DNA of 64,000 bases, taken from Lophium mytilinum (lineage: Eukaryota; Ascomycota; Dothideomycetes; Mytilinidiales; Mytilinidiaceae). Within the stretch, counting starts at the first letter, position 1. Each line of letters opens with the position of its first letter. This document shows positions 1-11,355 of this stretch, piece by piece. The translations under genes and the position numbers were made by a program. The notes below the pieces were generated by a model. The model searched no databases and was not told the origin of the DNA. It saw only the letters and a program-made list of their open reading frames with translations. Location of the stretch: positions 2,004,983-2,068,982 of the forward strand of contig MU004188.1 in assembly GCA_010093605.1 (NCBI GenBank), written 5' to 3'.

Positions 1-1303
1 CAAAGTCGCCAAATCGAACGAGTCCGAGGGGGTAGAGAACGCAGCCCCCATACAAGCGAAGAAGCCGAGCAACAAGAAGGAGGATGTCGTCAAAGTATCA
101 AATGGTGGAGATCAGGAACCGGAAGGATATGCTTCCAAAACAAATGGAGAACTGGCGTTTATGCTCCGGGAACGAGGCCTTCCATATAACGGGATAAAAT
201 CAGTTCTCATTGGACGTCTTGAGGACTTCGACGAGAAGCAAAAGTCGAATATTTCGAAGCCAGGCGCCCCTGGAGGCAAAGCGGGCGAAAGCACGTCGGC
301 GGAGCCCATACTCGATGAAGGCAATTCTGAGGCTGATAGCCTCAGAAGGCAAACCGACTTCGCCTCCAAGGACAACAGCAAACTGCGCTTGATGCTAGAA
401 GCACGCAAGCTCCCAGTGTCTGGTACACGCGACGAATTGATTGCGCGTCTAGAGCAAAATCCAATCGTCGACTACGACCAATATACCCCGAACGAGCTAT
501 CCGCAATGGCGATGCGACGCAAGATGAGACAAGGTGCTGCAGGCCCCAAGGCCTCGAAAATTGCTCGATTACGTCAGAACGACGAGTTGAAGCGCGACAC
601 GGGAAATTCGCAGGAAGACACGCTGTATATCGGCCTATCGTCGATGGAAATGATTATGGGCTTGCTGCACCAGGAGCAAGTGAGTGCTTCCAGAGGCGAC
701 TACTCCTTTGTCAAGCACTACCGTAACTCCGGCAAGATTCTGGACGACATGTTGACGGAGCGGAATCTATCGGACGCAGGAACAATGGCGGCGAAGATGG
801 ACCGCCTGCGTGCGGACGATGCTGGAAGAGAGACGCCATTTGTATCGCCTTTTTGGCAAGAAAAGGTTAAACCTGCACAAGCTGAATGGGACCAGCTACG
901 ACTCGCATTCGAGGCGGCCACGGGACGGACGTTGGTGTCCGCGCGAGCGGATTTGAACGAAGAGGACATGATCTTGAAAAGCGATCCCCTCTATGCCCAT
1001 AAGTAGAATGCTCCTCCAGTTCAGCGTCTTTTTTCCTATGACTGGAGGAAGTCCCATTGGGCAGATCGAACATGGCACCAACTGGTAGATATTGCTAGGA
1101 ATAGGGACATGCCGCATGCCGGCGGAGCACCTAAAGGTGCAATGATCAAATGGCTCGAGACGGGAAACATCGACTACGAGGAATACTACGGCACCGCTCT
1201 TCATTCTATGTGCCGAGAGCGAAGACTAGTCGTCAAAAACACGGAAAAGAAAGAAGGGCTCATCAGATTGCTAAAAGAAAATGACGCGAATCGACAATCG
1301 TAA
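1..1303 (+). CDS. SAP-domain protein, 5' end outside window, in-frame TAG
   Basis: The reading frame is open from base 2 of the window and ends at the TAA at 1301-1303, so the start lies upstream. At least two SAP-like helix-helix motifs are visible, one around MLRERGLPYNGIKSVLIGRL (from 161) and one around LMLEARKLPVSGTRDELIARL (from about 391), and a third weaker one near the C-terminus. SAP motifs bind DNA or scaffold nuclear proteins, so a nuclear role is likely. The frame is broken by a single TAG at 1004-1006. The same frame then continues for 99 codons with family-like sequence (SHWADRTWHQLVDIARNRDM), so the two parts belong to one gene. A 45-nt intron at 1003-1047 would restore the frame, but its donor (GTAGAA) is poor. 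A genuine nonsense change, for example CAG to TAG, is as likely. Confidence 0.7.
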
Positions 1304-1316
1304 TACTGGCACCACG

Positions 1317-2513
1317 TCAGCTCTGCGCACCTTCATCCCTTCTCTTCACAAACTCAGTCTCAAATTCCATCTCCGCATCTTGTCGTACAACTCCATACAA
1401 CGAACTCGAGTCCAACGCCCTATTCCCTTTCTCCTCCGAAAACTTCTTCGCCCGCTCTAAATGCCCAATCACCACCTCTCCCACCTCCAACTTCACCCCT
1501 ACATCCCTCGCACAACTGATCCCATGTCCAACATCCTTCAACGCAAGATCCAACCCTGAGAAGGGTTGCTGCCCCACTCCCGGTATATACACTCCTGTCG
1601 TCATCCGCTGGCTATCCGAGTACGCTAGCGCACCAAAATTCTCCTTTATCAGCGCCTCTAGAACGGTGGAACCGAGTCCACTCTTCTCAGCTAGCACGTG
1701 TGCTTCGGCGATTACTTCCATCAACCCGGCGATGATGAAGTTGCCAGTGGTCTTCAGCATAGTAGCCTTAGATGCATCGTCGCCGATCTCGATAATCCCC
1801 CGTGCCATCACACCCGCTAGGTACGGCTTGACCGCGGCGCGAGCAGCCGGCGGACCCGCGAGTGCGAGGAGGAGCTGGCCGCTTTCCGCGAGGGGAGAGG
1901 CACCGAAAGCGGGTGCTTGGGTTATCAGCAAGACTTCGAGGAGATCCCCAGGTGGTGGGGGTAGCCTACCGGCGAGAAATTGGACATCCAGCTCCCTCAG
2001 TGTCTGCGCCCATCGGGCTGTGGTTTGCGGATGAACGGTCGTGGTATCTACCACAATCTTGCCCTTGAAATGACCGCCGTCGATCATTGCGACTAAGATG
2101 CCGTCGAGGGCGGCGTCGTCGCTCGTCTCCGGAAGTCAGGTTTAGCTCGCACCAATTGTCTTGTAGGGGTTCTCACCGAGATGAAAATTATGTCGGACTT
2201 TTCTGTCAATTCAGCGATGGAACCACACGCCACGCCTCCTGTCTCTTGCAAGGGTGCGCCTCGTGAGATCGTGCGGTTGAAGTAGTGCAGAGCAGGTGCT
2301 GAAGTGGAACGGAGATGTGATTGGAGATTCTTCGCCATGCCGATACCCATGGTTCCGAGGCCTATGACTTGTTAGTCTAGCTGGCCACATTGTGCGGAGA
2401 GTTCAGATGGGAGATTGGAGGTATGTCACGTGAGGAAACTGGAAAGTGGAGAGGAGGAGGAAAACAGTACCTATCCAGCCTAATTGCAGCGAGGGAGAGT
2501 CTGAGGTTGCCAT
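1317..2513 (-). CDS. 3-hydroxyisobutyrate dehydrogenase-like NAD(P) oxidoreductase
   Basis: Four exons can be joined in frame: 2513-2471, 2361-2177, 2126-1970 and 1915-1317, giving 327 residues. Introns have good donors (GTACTG, GTGAGA, GTAGGC) and the first has a GACTAAC branch site. The N-terminal Rossmann motif GLGTMG is at residues 15-20, assembled exactly across the first intron. The family substrate-binding motif is changed, but the lysine-containing helix (KATMLKTTGNF, lysine near residue 183) that carries the catalytic Lys of beta-hydroxyacid dehydrogenases is present. Length matches the 6-phosphogluconate-dehydrogenase-like superfamily (about 300 residues). The substrate is unknown; hydroxyisobutyrate, tartronate semialdehyde or succinic semialdehyde are all possible in this family. 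It ends 13 bp from the stop of the convergent SAP gene. Confidence 0.85.
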
Positions 2514-2736
2514 CGTTATAGTGAGTACAGTTTGATCAACCAGTCGGTAGATAATGGAAATGTATGCGCGAATTAAGATTCTTATACAAAATCCTTGATG
2601 ACTCATCACCTATTTCATCTTCCCTAGCACCATCCCAATACGGCAACTCTACACACCGAAACCATTCTTAACATCTCGGGCACTATCTCTCAATCACCCT
2701 ACTCTTTCCCGTCCCCACTCCCTTCCCTACCACCCC

Positions 2737-3306
2737 CTACTTCAGCAAATCCTCCGCCTTGATCACCCCCCTCTTCAACATCACACCGACCGCCGGCATC
2801 GGATCCGAGAAAATCTCCGACCGCGCCAACTTAATCCCCCCCTCCGCCCCCTGATCCTTCACATACTCAAACCGAAACGCACTCACCACCACCGCATCCC
2901 ACTCCCTCCCATCCCCGCTCTTCGCCCCCTTCTCCCCATCCCCCTTCTCCCCAGGAATCTTCACATACAGATTCGCCCGCCCAAGCATCTCCCACCCGCT
3001 GCCGTCTTCCTTCTCGATGCAGAACAGCTCTAGAGGTTCGTGGTAGTTGGCGAGGAAAGGCCCGTAGATCTGGCGCAGCGCGGCCCATTTCTCGGCGGCG
3101 CCGGTGACGGTCACGCCGGCGGAGGTGACGAGGACGGCGTCGGCGGTGAAGAAGGTCGTGGGGTCGGTGGAGGGCTTCGTGAAGGCGCGGCCGTCGATGA
3201 TGGTGGTGGTGTAGTACTCCATCCATTTCATGGCCGGGTGGGCGCGCGAAGTGGGGGTCCAGCCGGTGGCGCGGAGGTAGAAGGTTGGGGTGAGGGGGAC
3301 GGACAT
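2737..3306 (-). CDS. NTF2/SnoaL-like hypothetical protein
   Basis: A single-exon frame encodes 189 residues from an ATG at 3306. The N-terminal half (HPAMKWMEYYTTTIIDGRAF, then DPTTFFTADAVLVTSAGVTV) has the alternating helix-strand pattern of SnoaL/NTF2-like alpha+beta barrels, which in fungi are small intracellular proteins or cyclases. I recognise no catalytic residues, so the assignment is structural and tentative. Codon use runs from C-rich at the 5' end to G-rich at the 3' end, as in neighbouring conserved genes, and this supports a real coding gene. There is no signal peptide or membrane segment. The opposite-strand frame over this region is a shadow. Confidence 0.65.
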   Translation of the reverse strand: MSVPLTPTFYLRATGWTPTSRAHPAMKWMEYYTTTIIDGRAFTKPSTDPTTFFTADAVLVTSAGVTVTGAAEKWAALRQIYGPFLANYHEPLELFCIEKEDGSGWEMLGRANLYVKIPGEKGDGEKGAKSGDGREWDAVVVSAFRFEYVKDQGAEGGIKLARSEIFSDPMPAVGVMLKRGVIKAEDLLK

Positions 3307-3350
3307 GGTGGGGAGAGAAGTGGGTATGATGGGGGTCTGGGGGGGTTATA

Positions 3351-3404
3351 GATTGGGGGTTTGGGGAGTTGAGAGGTGATTGGGGGTTTGGGGAGTTGAG
3401 AGGT
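3351..3404. repeat. 27-bp G-rich minisatellite, two perfect units
   Basis: Two exact 27-bp units at 3351-3377 and 3378-3404 start GATTGGGGGTTTGGGGAG, and a degraded third unit follows to about 3429. They lie 45-100 bp upstream of the start of the minus-strand gene at 3306, so probably in its 5' leader or core promoter. The runs of four and five G on the plus strand could form a G-quadruplex. Confidence 0.8.
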
Positions 3405-4000
3405 GGTTGGGGATTTGAAGTTGGATGGGAGATGATGAGAGAAGCATTGCTATCGCATTTTATAGCATACTTCATTGAATGCGGGGGAGAGCTGCGGCTG
3501 ATAGAAAGTCACTGTATTTCCGAAGTTTTCAGGCTGTGATGGTCTAGAAGATGTAGAGGTTGTGGTGGCTAGCTGGAACTGTTGTTTTAGCTCTTGAGGC
3601 TGAAGTGCCGACGTCAGACACTAAATTAGCAGAAGTAGCGGGAATGTGCTAAGTGGTTAAAGATGCAAAAGCTGAGATCAAGGTTGGTGTTTATTGCTAG
3701 GGGTTGGGAATAGGTAGTTGTGGCGTCACCGGACCCTTTTACCCCTCACCACCATGCCAATCATCAACGATTGTTAAATTTCAGCTGAGCACTTGCACTA
3801 CAGACTAATAGATACAAGCCGTGCGTGTCAAAATGAGGGATGGTATAGTCTCGTGAACGAATAGCGAAGTTGGTCGTTTGTCAGACGCCATTGAAATAGA
3901 TTTTAGAAAGAGAGGTGCGTGGTAATGTTGAAATATCCAGCGCAGCCATCATACCCTCCATATGTGGAAACAATAAAAGCAGGCTTTCAGCTCAATGCAG
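3405..4000. other. Intergenic, no gene seen
   Basis: No coding or RNA gene is recognisable. The stretch holds the 5' side of the minus-strand gene at 2737-3306 and the 3' side of the minus-strand membrane-protein gene at 4001-6921. Confidence 0.6.
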
Positions 4001-6921
4001 TCATCCACTAGTATCAGCGCCCGTACAAACGATCCTAGCACCCCCCTCGCTTTCGACTGCCATCAGCTGCGCTCGCAGAACCACCTTCCCGTCGTCTAGA
4101 ATCGATTTCTTGACGTCCGCATCGGTCTTCAACGAGCTACTTTGCAGTAAATCATAGACATCTCCACCAATGATCTGCGAGATCGATGCCCATGCGCTGC
4201 CGAGGAGAGAATAATGAGTCAGCTTGATATACAATACCACTAGCGCAGCAATAAGAACCATATGCACTACAACTACGCATGCCATTGCCATGAAGCCGCG
4301 TGAGGAATACGGTAGTAAGACATCTTTGAAATAGGTTTCATGAACCTCGGAAACGTAATCGAAGGCAGGTTGTTGGCCGTAGTATGCAGACATTGAAAGT
4401 GTTGTAATGAGTCCGGAAAGAGCATGCGCTACGGATACATTCTGCGAAAGTGCATTCGTGAAGAGGCTTGATATTGACGGGTCCGCCGCGAGAATGTTGG
4501 ATGGCTCGTAGCTGAACTTGTTGAGTATGTTGATGAGCGGGAAGTCGCCGAAGAGCGTAGTCCAATTCGCATCTAAAGGTACGGTGGCACCGTTGATACT
4601 ACCACCTTTGCCTGACATGTCGCCTTGGAGAAAAGAGCGTTGTTGGAATGGGACCGTATCATTTTTTGTGGGGATGAAGGAAATGGGCTTCTCTAACGTC
4701 ATGATTCCTCGTGCTTCTAGGCTCTGTCTCGTTGAGTCAAATCCCAGTTGACTGGCGACTTCTATGGTGTTAAATGACCCAGCTGCATTCTCTCGAGTGG
4801 AAGGTTTCTAGCGAATCCTAGGTTCAGATCTGTTAATGTCGCCGTAGATACTAACATCCAAACGAGCAGCGTCCCACGGAGCATAACATACGGACATCGA
4901 TAAGACAGACTGATTGACGGATGGCGAGACAAGGTCGATCCACTCGTCATGGGCCATTATACTGGAAGTATTGGCGTTGGAAATCTCGGGCAAGCGTGAC
5001 GCTTCCCATTGTGCGCGGTCGGTAGGATGTAGGACTAGAAAGATTCCGCCATATCTTTTAAGTTCTGTACCGGCAGTTTCGTTCGAGAATTGACTGAGAA
5101 GTGTTGGGAGGTACTTTGGGCTCGGACACCCCAATTGGCAGATTGAGTACTGGCCAGGCCCACCAAAGTAGCATATGAAACCAGCTTCGTCTGCCCGGTT
5201 ATTTGTCATCACCATCGAAACGTCAGGATTTGCAGATATTGTGCCAGTAATGTTGCTGTTGTACCCTTCACTCCAGAACAAGTTCGAGACAGTCGGTGCT
5301 TGACAAACCACTCGGGAGTCTAGCACTATTGCCTTGCCCGTGTAATTACGCAGCGTCTGTCTTGACTGAGCATCTGCGAGAGGGAGCATTGATCTAAGGA
5401 GAACTCCAGTGTCTCTTCTTCCCGTAGGACCTAGCGGTGGCAATTCTGAATATTCCGCGAAGGTGGGGTAGAAAGGCGGATTGGTCGACCAAATTGAACC
5501 TCGAGGGATCACGTTGTAGGATAATTTTCCGAAGGTCGTGCAACCTGCGAAAGAGTCTTGTTGACCCGGACAAGTATACTTGAATCCATTCAACGCCGAT
5601 CGGTTCATGGCAAAGTTAGGCAAAGGACCAAGGTGCAGGTCAGATAGAAGTGCGGTGGAGCTGAACTGGAGGAGCGAAGTTGTGGTTAACAAAACCAACA
5701 GTAGCAACGCAACATGAGAAGAGATAACCGATGCTCTTATCACGTTACGGAAACCAATCACTGGAAAGATGACTGATTTACATAACGCCCAGGGAGTAGC
5801 AGCTCCAGATTTCATCGGCGCAATGACAGCAACTTCGGAATGCGGGATACCGTGGGATGACTCTATCATTAGAGCTGCGATTATTGCGGCCCCAATACTA
5901 GCTTGCATATCAACAGCAGTTCGGAGAACCAGAGTTGAAATCGAGATGGACCGTGTCAGCCATTCGTTAATGACTATGAGCTTCCAGATGCTGTTTGACG
6001 CGTCATCGAACCAGAAAAAGGAAATGAAAGCGGTGCAAGCTATCATTGTGATTGTCGTAGCGAAGAGAGTCAGGACTAGGCAGCCGTGAAGTCGGTGAGT
6101 GCCCTTGATCGCGGATGGTACGTGATGGACGATAGGGGCCGGCTGAGTTGACTCTGGGTCCTGTGAATTGCTATGTTTTTCAGCAGTCGCCAACTGACTT
6201 CTGATTTATAGTGATTAGTGGGTTGCAAATTTCTCGAGTTTGAGAGGCGGACATACTGGCTTTGTGTATGCTTCAGGGCTTGAATGTGCTCGTGGTCGCT
6301 CTTGTTTTCTCTTGGATTACTTCGAGCAAGCCAGAAAATCGCGCTGAGGATGACGAGGGAGGACAAAACGCCAATGGCTGCTAACGCGGCCAGTGCCCTA
6401 TGTGGAGTGTTCGGATGCAGAAGAGTAGGGGCTGCAGTGACAAAAGGAGTTGTGACGGTATCTGTCGGAGTAGGCACCGAATTGTTCCCAGGTTTCGACG
6501 TTACGGCACTCGCATTTTTGTAGTTGGAAGGGAAAAAAGCGATATCTGTATCTTCGCCGGGAAGAAAAGCGCTTTCGAGATTTGCTGGGGGACAGCCAGT
6601 CTGGTTGTAAACGCCTTTCTGGCCGCATGGGTTTGTCGTACAGCACCCCGCGAATTGCGAGACTAGGCAGGTGTAAAAGTCCGCGCCTTGAGGACAACGC
6701 CCACTAGGAAGCTTGTTGACGGCGGCAGGGACGATGTTCGCAGGAACTAGATCTTCTTTTAAACATCCGTTCTTGCAGGGCTCCTTCCTGCAACAGCCCA
6801 AGAATTTTGAGTCGGAATCGCACGTGTGCCAGAGCGCATCGCCCTGAGGGCAGTAGAGAGGGAAACTATCATACAAAAGCTCGCTTAACCAGTCCCCGGC
6901 AGACACGGACCCATTTTCCAT
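4001..6921 (-). CDS. Cysteine-rich ectodomain plus multi-TM membrane protein, in-frame TAG
   Basis: Two exons, 6921-6257 and 6200-4001, join through a 56-nt intron (donor GTATGT, branch ACTAATC, acceptor AATCAG) to give 954 codons. Residues 1-130 hold two copies of a cysteine motif (FLGCCRKEPC and FAGCCTTNPC), typical of fungal secreted or surface domains. A Ser/Thr-rich stretch and a membrane helix (LAALAAIGVLSSLVILSAIF) follow near residue 185. The second part is a widespread uncharacterised ascomycete membrane family: helices near its start, a WLTRSISISTLVLRTAVDMQ motif, a long glycosylatable loop and a last helix before a cytoplasmic tail. One TAG at 4808-4810 interrupts it just after the conserved NRSEP motif, and the same frame continues with family-like sequence (EVASQLGFDSTRQSLEARGI). 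I found no intron that removes the stop without losing conserved residues. It may be a recent pseudogene, a readthrough case or a base-call error. Confidence 0.75.
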
Positions 6922-7899
6922 TTTGCGAGAAATAAATTGATGGTTGATAGCAAGTGTAAGAGAGCATGATCATGTTCTTGGGACCGGAGATCCTTTTGAA
7001 CGCGCAACCCATGGTTTCCCAAACCCTTGTTTTAATATCCATTTATGAGGTTTCGTATGGCACAAAAGGAAGACTAGGTAGTGTCTTGGTAACTAAGTAG
7101 TATTCCCTACTGCTGTGTTTTGCATCGGGCTGAGAAGGCACCGATGGTGCACCCCATCTCGCCGCAAATAGAACGACTGTACTAGTCTTATCTTCGACAA
7201 TTGGACGAGCCTGGTGTATTATTACAGCCTACATGCAGTGTTATGTAGGGTTGTGAGGTATCACTAGTCGTTGACACCACATCATCTGCAAACCCCTGAG
7301 GCACGGCGTGGACTGGGGCACAAAAGCGGCTGTGGTGCGGGCTGTGCGGGCTGTGCGAGCCGCTGAATGAGGATAGTATACGCTTTCATAGTGGCCAACA
7401 GATATACTCTTAAACGAAAATAGAATTGATGAAAGTGATGATGGATGAGATATCGCGATGAAGGTTGAAGGATGAGAGCTGGTGATGCCGATACCGGAAA
7501 GCCGACTGCTTCGGAAACGTTCTTCCGGCCGTTCCCACCAATCCCGCCCGCTTTGCCAACCTGCACCCTTCCATCTCTTCACATGTATTTGCTCCGAGTC
7601 TTTCAATAAGCGAATATCTTCTTGCCCATCGGGCACATATATTTGAAGAGATTCTCAACAATATTTTCACCGATTCCCTCGAACTCATTGTCGCGCACTT
7701 CTCCCCAGCCCCTCAGTAGATCCTCGGGAAAACGGCCAACAATCCCGTCTCGGGATCTCTTGCCTAGTCTAGTCCGACTCAACCTCGCTCTTATATATCC
7801 GCCTCCCTTTTTCGTCCTGTGCTGATTTCTTGATCGTGAACTCTCCTGTTCTTCTCCTTTCCTCCCTTTCCTTTTTATCTCGTCCAACCCAACCTTGAG
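6922..7899. other. Intergenic region, divergent promoters
   Basis: No supported gene. The right end (about 7620-7899) is pyrimidine-rich on the plus strand, as in many fungal core promoters, and contains TATATA-like sequence near 7792 upstream of the oxidoreductase start at 7900. Open frames on both strands here lack family resemblance and codon bias. Confidence 0.6.
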
Positions 7900-9406
7900 A
7901 TGTCGGAAGAAGATACAACCGTCATCCTTGGCGCCGGCGTCATCGGCCTTTCAACCGCATATTACCTATCGCTCTCCTCTCTTAATACGCACATCCACCT
8001 CATTGATCCGCGCCCCCTTGAATCTTTACACACCGCCGCGTCCGCATTCGCAGGCGGTCTTCTAGCAAAAACATGGTTTCCGCCTGCGCTTGCGCCCCTT
8101 GGCGCGCTAAGTTTCGATCTGCATAAGCAGCTAGCGGCGCAGCACAGCGGGCGGGAGAAATGGGGATATGCAGGTGTGAGAGGCGTAAGCTTCGTTGAAG
8201 GAGAAGGAGAGGGGAAAGAGAGACCGGAAGACTGGCTGAAGCCGGAAGACTGGTTGGCGGGGGGTGGGAGTCGGGCTGATGCCGCTAGTGTGGAGGTCAG
8301 AGTGGGTAAAGGCCCGGCATGGCTGAGGAGAGCGGAGGGAAAGGGGGTGAGGGTTCTGAGTGGGCGAGATGGTGGAAGTAAGACCGCGTTGGTGTGAGTC
8401 TGATGATTGATACTGCCGACTCTCTTTCAATCTGGGTGTGGTCGAGATGATGTAATTTTACTAACATTCCCAGCGATCCCCTCAAACTCTGCGAGTTCCT
8501 CCTCGCTGAGTGTCTCTCCCGCGGCGTCCAGCTTCACACCTCAACTACCGCTGTATCAATTACGTCCCGAATCTCCAATCTCAATTCCACTGGTCACGTG
8601 ATCCACCTTCGCCAACCGAACGGTACCCTCTTCGTCCCTTTCTCAAATGTCGTACTCGCCGCTGGGGCATGGACATCGCCTGTCTATCGTACCTTATTTC
8701 CTACCTCCGATCTCGAGCTACCGATCACCGCGATTTCAGGCCATTCAGTACTCCTGAGGTCGTCTGAATGGGAAGCCCATCCAGCAAGTCAAGGAGTAGA
8801 GACAGACGCAGTGTTCGCAACGGATGAGAGTGGCGATTACTTTCCCGAAATGTTTTACAGGGCTGATGGTAAGTTGACACATTTTGATTTTTTTTTCAGA
8901 TATTGGAGCTGGGGATTTTGCAGCTCATTTGCGTAGCTCATCTAAATCTCGTAATTATCTTTCTCTAACGTACCGCAGGTTCAATTTGGCTTGGCGGCAT
9001 CAATCATCCCTCCAGCGAAATTCCGCTCCCGCAGCCAAGTGCCAAACCCACTCCGCTTGCCTCATCAATCTCAAAACTCCGCGAGACCGCCGAGTACCTC
9101 TACGGCCTCCCATCTTCAAATATTGTCACTGAGCGCGAATCTATTTGCTTCCGCCCAGTGACTCCTGCTGGCTTGCCAATAGTTGCGAAAGTACCAGACG
9201 TGCGACTAGGACGGGGATGGGGACGGAGGAATGCGGTAGAAGGTGTCTACGTAGCAGCTGGGCATGGGCCTTGGGGCATTAGTGGTAGTCTTGGGACCGG
9301 CAAGGTTGTTAGTCAAATGGTGCTGGGAGAGGATGTCAGTGTCGACCTGAGCGGGCTAGGGCTACAGAAGGGAGGAGAGGGATGGCAAGCTAGAGCAAGG
9401 CTTTAG
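7900..9406 (+). CDS. FAD-dependent oxidoreductase (DAO family)
   Basis: Three exons, 7900-8393, 8474-8868 and 8979-9406, join in frame to 438 residues. Introns are GTGAGT...CTAACATTCCCAG (80 nt) and GTAAGT...TACCGCAG (110 nt). The N-terminus has the FAD-binding dinucleotide motif VILGAGVIGLSTAYYL (residues 8-23), followed by DPRP at the end of the second strand. The FAD-proximal motif NVVLAAGAWTSPVY lies mid-protein and the C-terminal GVYVAAGHGPWGISGSLGTG closes the FAD site. This order fits the D-amino-acid oxidase / glycine oxidase superfamily that oxidises amines or amino acids with release of peroxide. There is no secretion signal, so it is probably cytosolic or peroxisomal. The C-terminal residues ARL resemble a weak type 1 peroxisomal signal. 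The substrate is not predictable. Confidence 0.88.
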
Positions 9407-10176
9407 AGTGAAGAAACCTTAATCGAGTATCAGAGGTTGTAAATAAAGAGAGCGACCGCGAGGTCATAATAACAAGGGGGGACTTGATGACGTGGCCAAT
9501 TTTATAGATGAAGCCTTTCCCTTCAAGAGGAGTATAGGGAGTCTTTTCCTGAAATCATAGAGCGTCTGTTAACCTCGGTTTAGTTATTAATTTTTTTTTT
9601 TTTCAACGCACGCTTCAACACTTACCCATGGTACATTACTCGCTAGCGAAACCACCATTGGTGGAGGTGCTGACCAATTAGTCCCCCATCACTCTATTAC
9701 AAAGCATCCTTCTCCAACCCCAACACCACGACAACAAGGCTACGTCGTAGGTAGCATCGGTTCGTGCCGCTTCTGCATGAAGATGAAGCCATTCGATCCC
9801 GTAATTAAATCCGGAATCCGTTTCTACGCCCCGATGCGGTCAAACGCTCCAACTCCGTAGGATTATATCCCCGTAGCTGCACCAAACTTACAAATCGAAG
9901 AGGTCTTGTCAATAAAAAACCAGTCCTTGGTGTCGAGTTTCTGGGATGCTCGCGGTAGTGCTTCAGCCGCAACATGAGTCGTTGAACAGGATTAGTGCAG
10001 CTAGGTAATGGGATTCAATCATGGAATTCCAAATGTCTCAAGACCCTCAATTTCCCAAATCCTTCTTGAATGTATAAAAACCATGCGGGGCCATCTTCCA
10101 ACTCACCGTCTGCACCTCTTACCTTCAGCATCATCTCGCATTCTAGACATCGGCAAACCCCTCGTCTCAACTCACC
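9407..10176. other. Intergenic, promoter of propeller gene
   Basis: No gene is visible. It includes a poly-T tract near 9590-9602 and the TATA box at 10073. Codon-like bias is absent in the short open frames. Confidence 0.6.
10073..10079 (+). promoter_or_regulatory. TATA box of propeller gene
   Basis: TATAAAA lies 104 bp upstream of the ATG at 10177. The paralogue at 58499 has the same heptamer 100 bp upstream of its ATG, which suggests conserved promoter spacing. Confidence 0.5.
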
Positions 10177-11196
10177 ATGCGTTTCCCAACCCTCTCCACC
10201 CTTTTCTCGTCCTCCCTCCTCCTCCAATGGTCTACGGCCCTCGCCACCCGTAACAGCGTCCACACCGTCCACCAACTCCCCAAACCTACCTGGATCGAGA
10301 ACATCGCCGCCCGCGCCGACGGCCACCTCCTCGTCTCCCTCCTAACCACCCCCGACCTCAACCTCATCAACCCCTTCGCGAACCCCCCCGCCACCACCCT
10401 CATCCACTCCTTCCCCCCAGACTTAGGCCTCCTCGGCATCACCGAAATCACCCCCAACAAATTCGTTATCCTCAGCGGCAACCTCTCCCTCACAACAATC
10501 ACGGCACCCCCCGGCGAATTCGCCGCCTGGCTCGTCGACTTCAGCGCCCCAGCCCACTCCACCACCCCCGCCATCCGCAAACTCTCCCAACTCCCCTCCG
10601 ACACGGGCCTCGCAAACGGCCTCACAGCCCTCAACCCGCACACCGTCCTCATCTCCGACAGCACACCCGGCCGCCTACTCTCCTACAACCTGCACACCAA
10701 CACCTTCGCCACCGTCCTCGCCGACCCCGCCACCATGGCGCCGGCACCGAACCCAGGCAACATCAAGATCGGCATCAACGGGCTGAAGTACCGCGATGGC
10801 TACGCGTACTACACGAACATCTACATCAGCGGGCTGTACCGCGTGGCCGTGGACTGCGAGACGGGGGCGGCGAGGGGCGTGGTGGAGACGCTGACGACGA
10901 AGCTGGGGGAAGCGGATGATTTTGCGTTTACGGAGAGGGGGGATGTGGTGGTTGCGACGGATTCGGGGAATACGGTGTTGTTGGTGAGTCCGCCGAAGAA
11001 GGGGAAGGGGGAGTGGAGTGTGAAGACGATTGCGGGCGCGAAGGATGCGTTGACGGTTGCGGGGGGCACGAGTGTGGCGATGGGGAGGACGGCGAAGGAT
11101 AGGGGGGTGGCGTATGTGGCGACGCAGGGGGGGTTGGCGGGGCCGGTGAATGGGGTTGTGGAGGGGGGGAAGGTTGTTGCGGTGGCGGTTTATTAG
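10177..11196 (+). CDS. Secreted six-bladed beta-propeller protein (SMP-30/TolB-like)
   Basis: An uninterrupted frame of 339 residues begins with a signal peptide (RFPTLSTLFSSSLLLQWSTA). The motif TWIENIAARADGHLLVSLL starts the first blade, and ITEITPNKFVILSGNLS, NGLTALNPHTVLISDSTPG and NGLKYRDGYAYYTN are typical blade strands of the fungal SMP-30/gluconolactonase-like fold. Members of this fungal family are secreted or vacuolar. Some, such as the hetero-Diels-Alderases of meroterpenoid and tropolone clusters, act in secondary metabolism, while most are uncharacterised. No other biosynthetic genes lie nearby. A paralogue with the same start motif lies 48 kb away at 58499-59536. The coding strand switches sharply from C-rich to G-rich near 10740-10870. 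Confidence 0.85.
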   Translation: MRFPTLSTLFSSSLLLQWSTALATRNSVHTVHQLPKPTWIENIAARADGHLLVSLLTTPDLNLINPFANPPATTLIHSFPPDLGLLGITEITPNKFVILSGNLSLTTITAPPGEFAAWLVDFSAPAHSTTPAIRKLSQLPSDTGLANGLTALNPHTVLISDSTPGRLLSYNLHTNTFATVLADPATMAPAPNPGNIKIGINGLKYRDGYAYYTNIYISGLYRVAVDCETGAARGVVETLTTKLGEADDFAFTERGDVVVATDSGNTVLLVSPPKKGKGEWSVKTIAGAKDALTVAGGTSVAMGRTAKDRGVAYVATQGGLAGPVNGVVEGGKVVAVAVY

Positions 11197-11355
11197 GGGC
11201 GTGTGTGGGAAGTTGGAAGGGATGGGGTAGAGAGGGGATGGGCGGTATGAGCACGTATGAGGGAGCTATATTCGAAAAGTAGGACTAAAGATTATTTCAT
11301 TACCGTGAAGAATAGCTACCTACTGCAATAATTCAAAAAGCCTAGATTATTGACA

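Noticed and set aside
3040-3351. Gly-rich plus-strand frame
   Set aside because: Antisense shadow of the minus-strand NTF2-like gene caused by its skewed base composition.
3498-3520. Stretch resembling the end of MITE family B (ATAGAAAGTCACTGT)
   Set aside because: Only about 15 bp match and no partner end nearby; may be chance.
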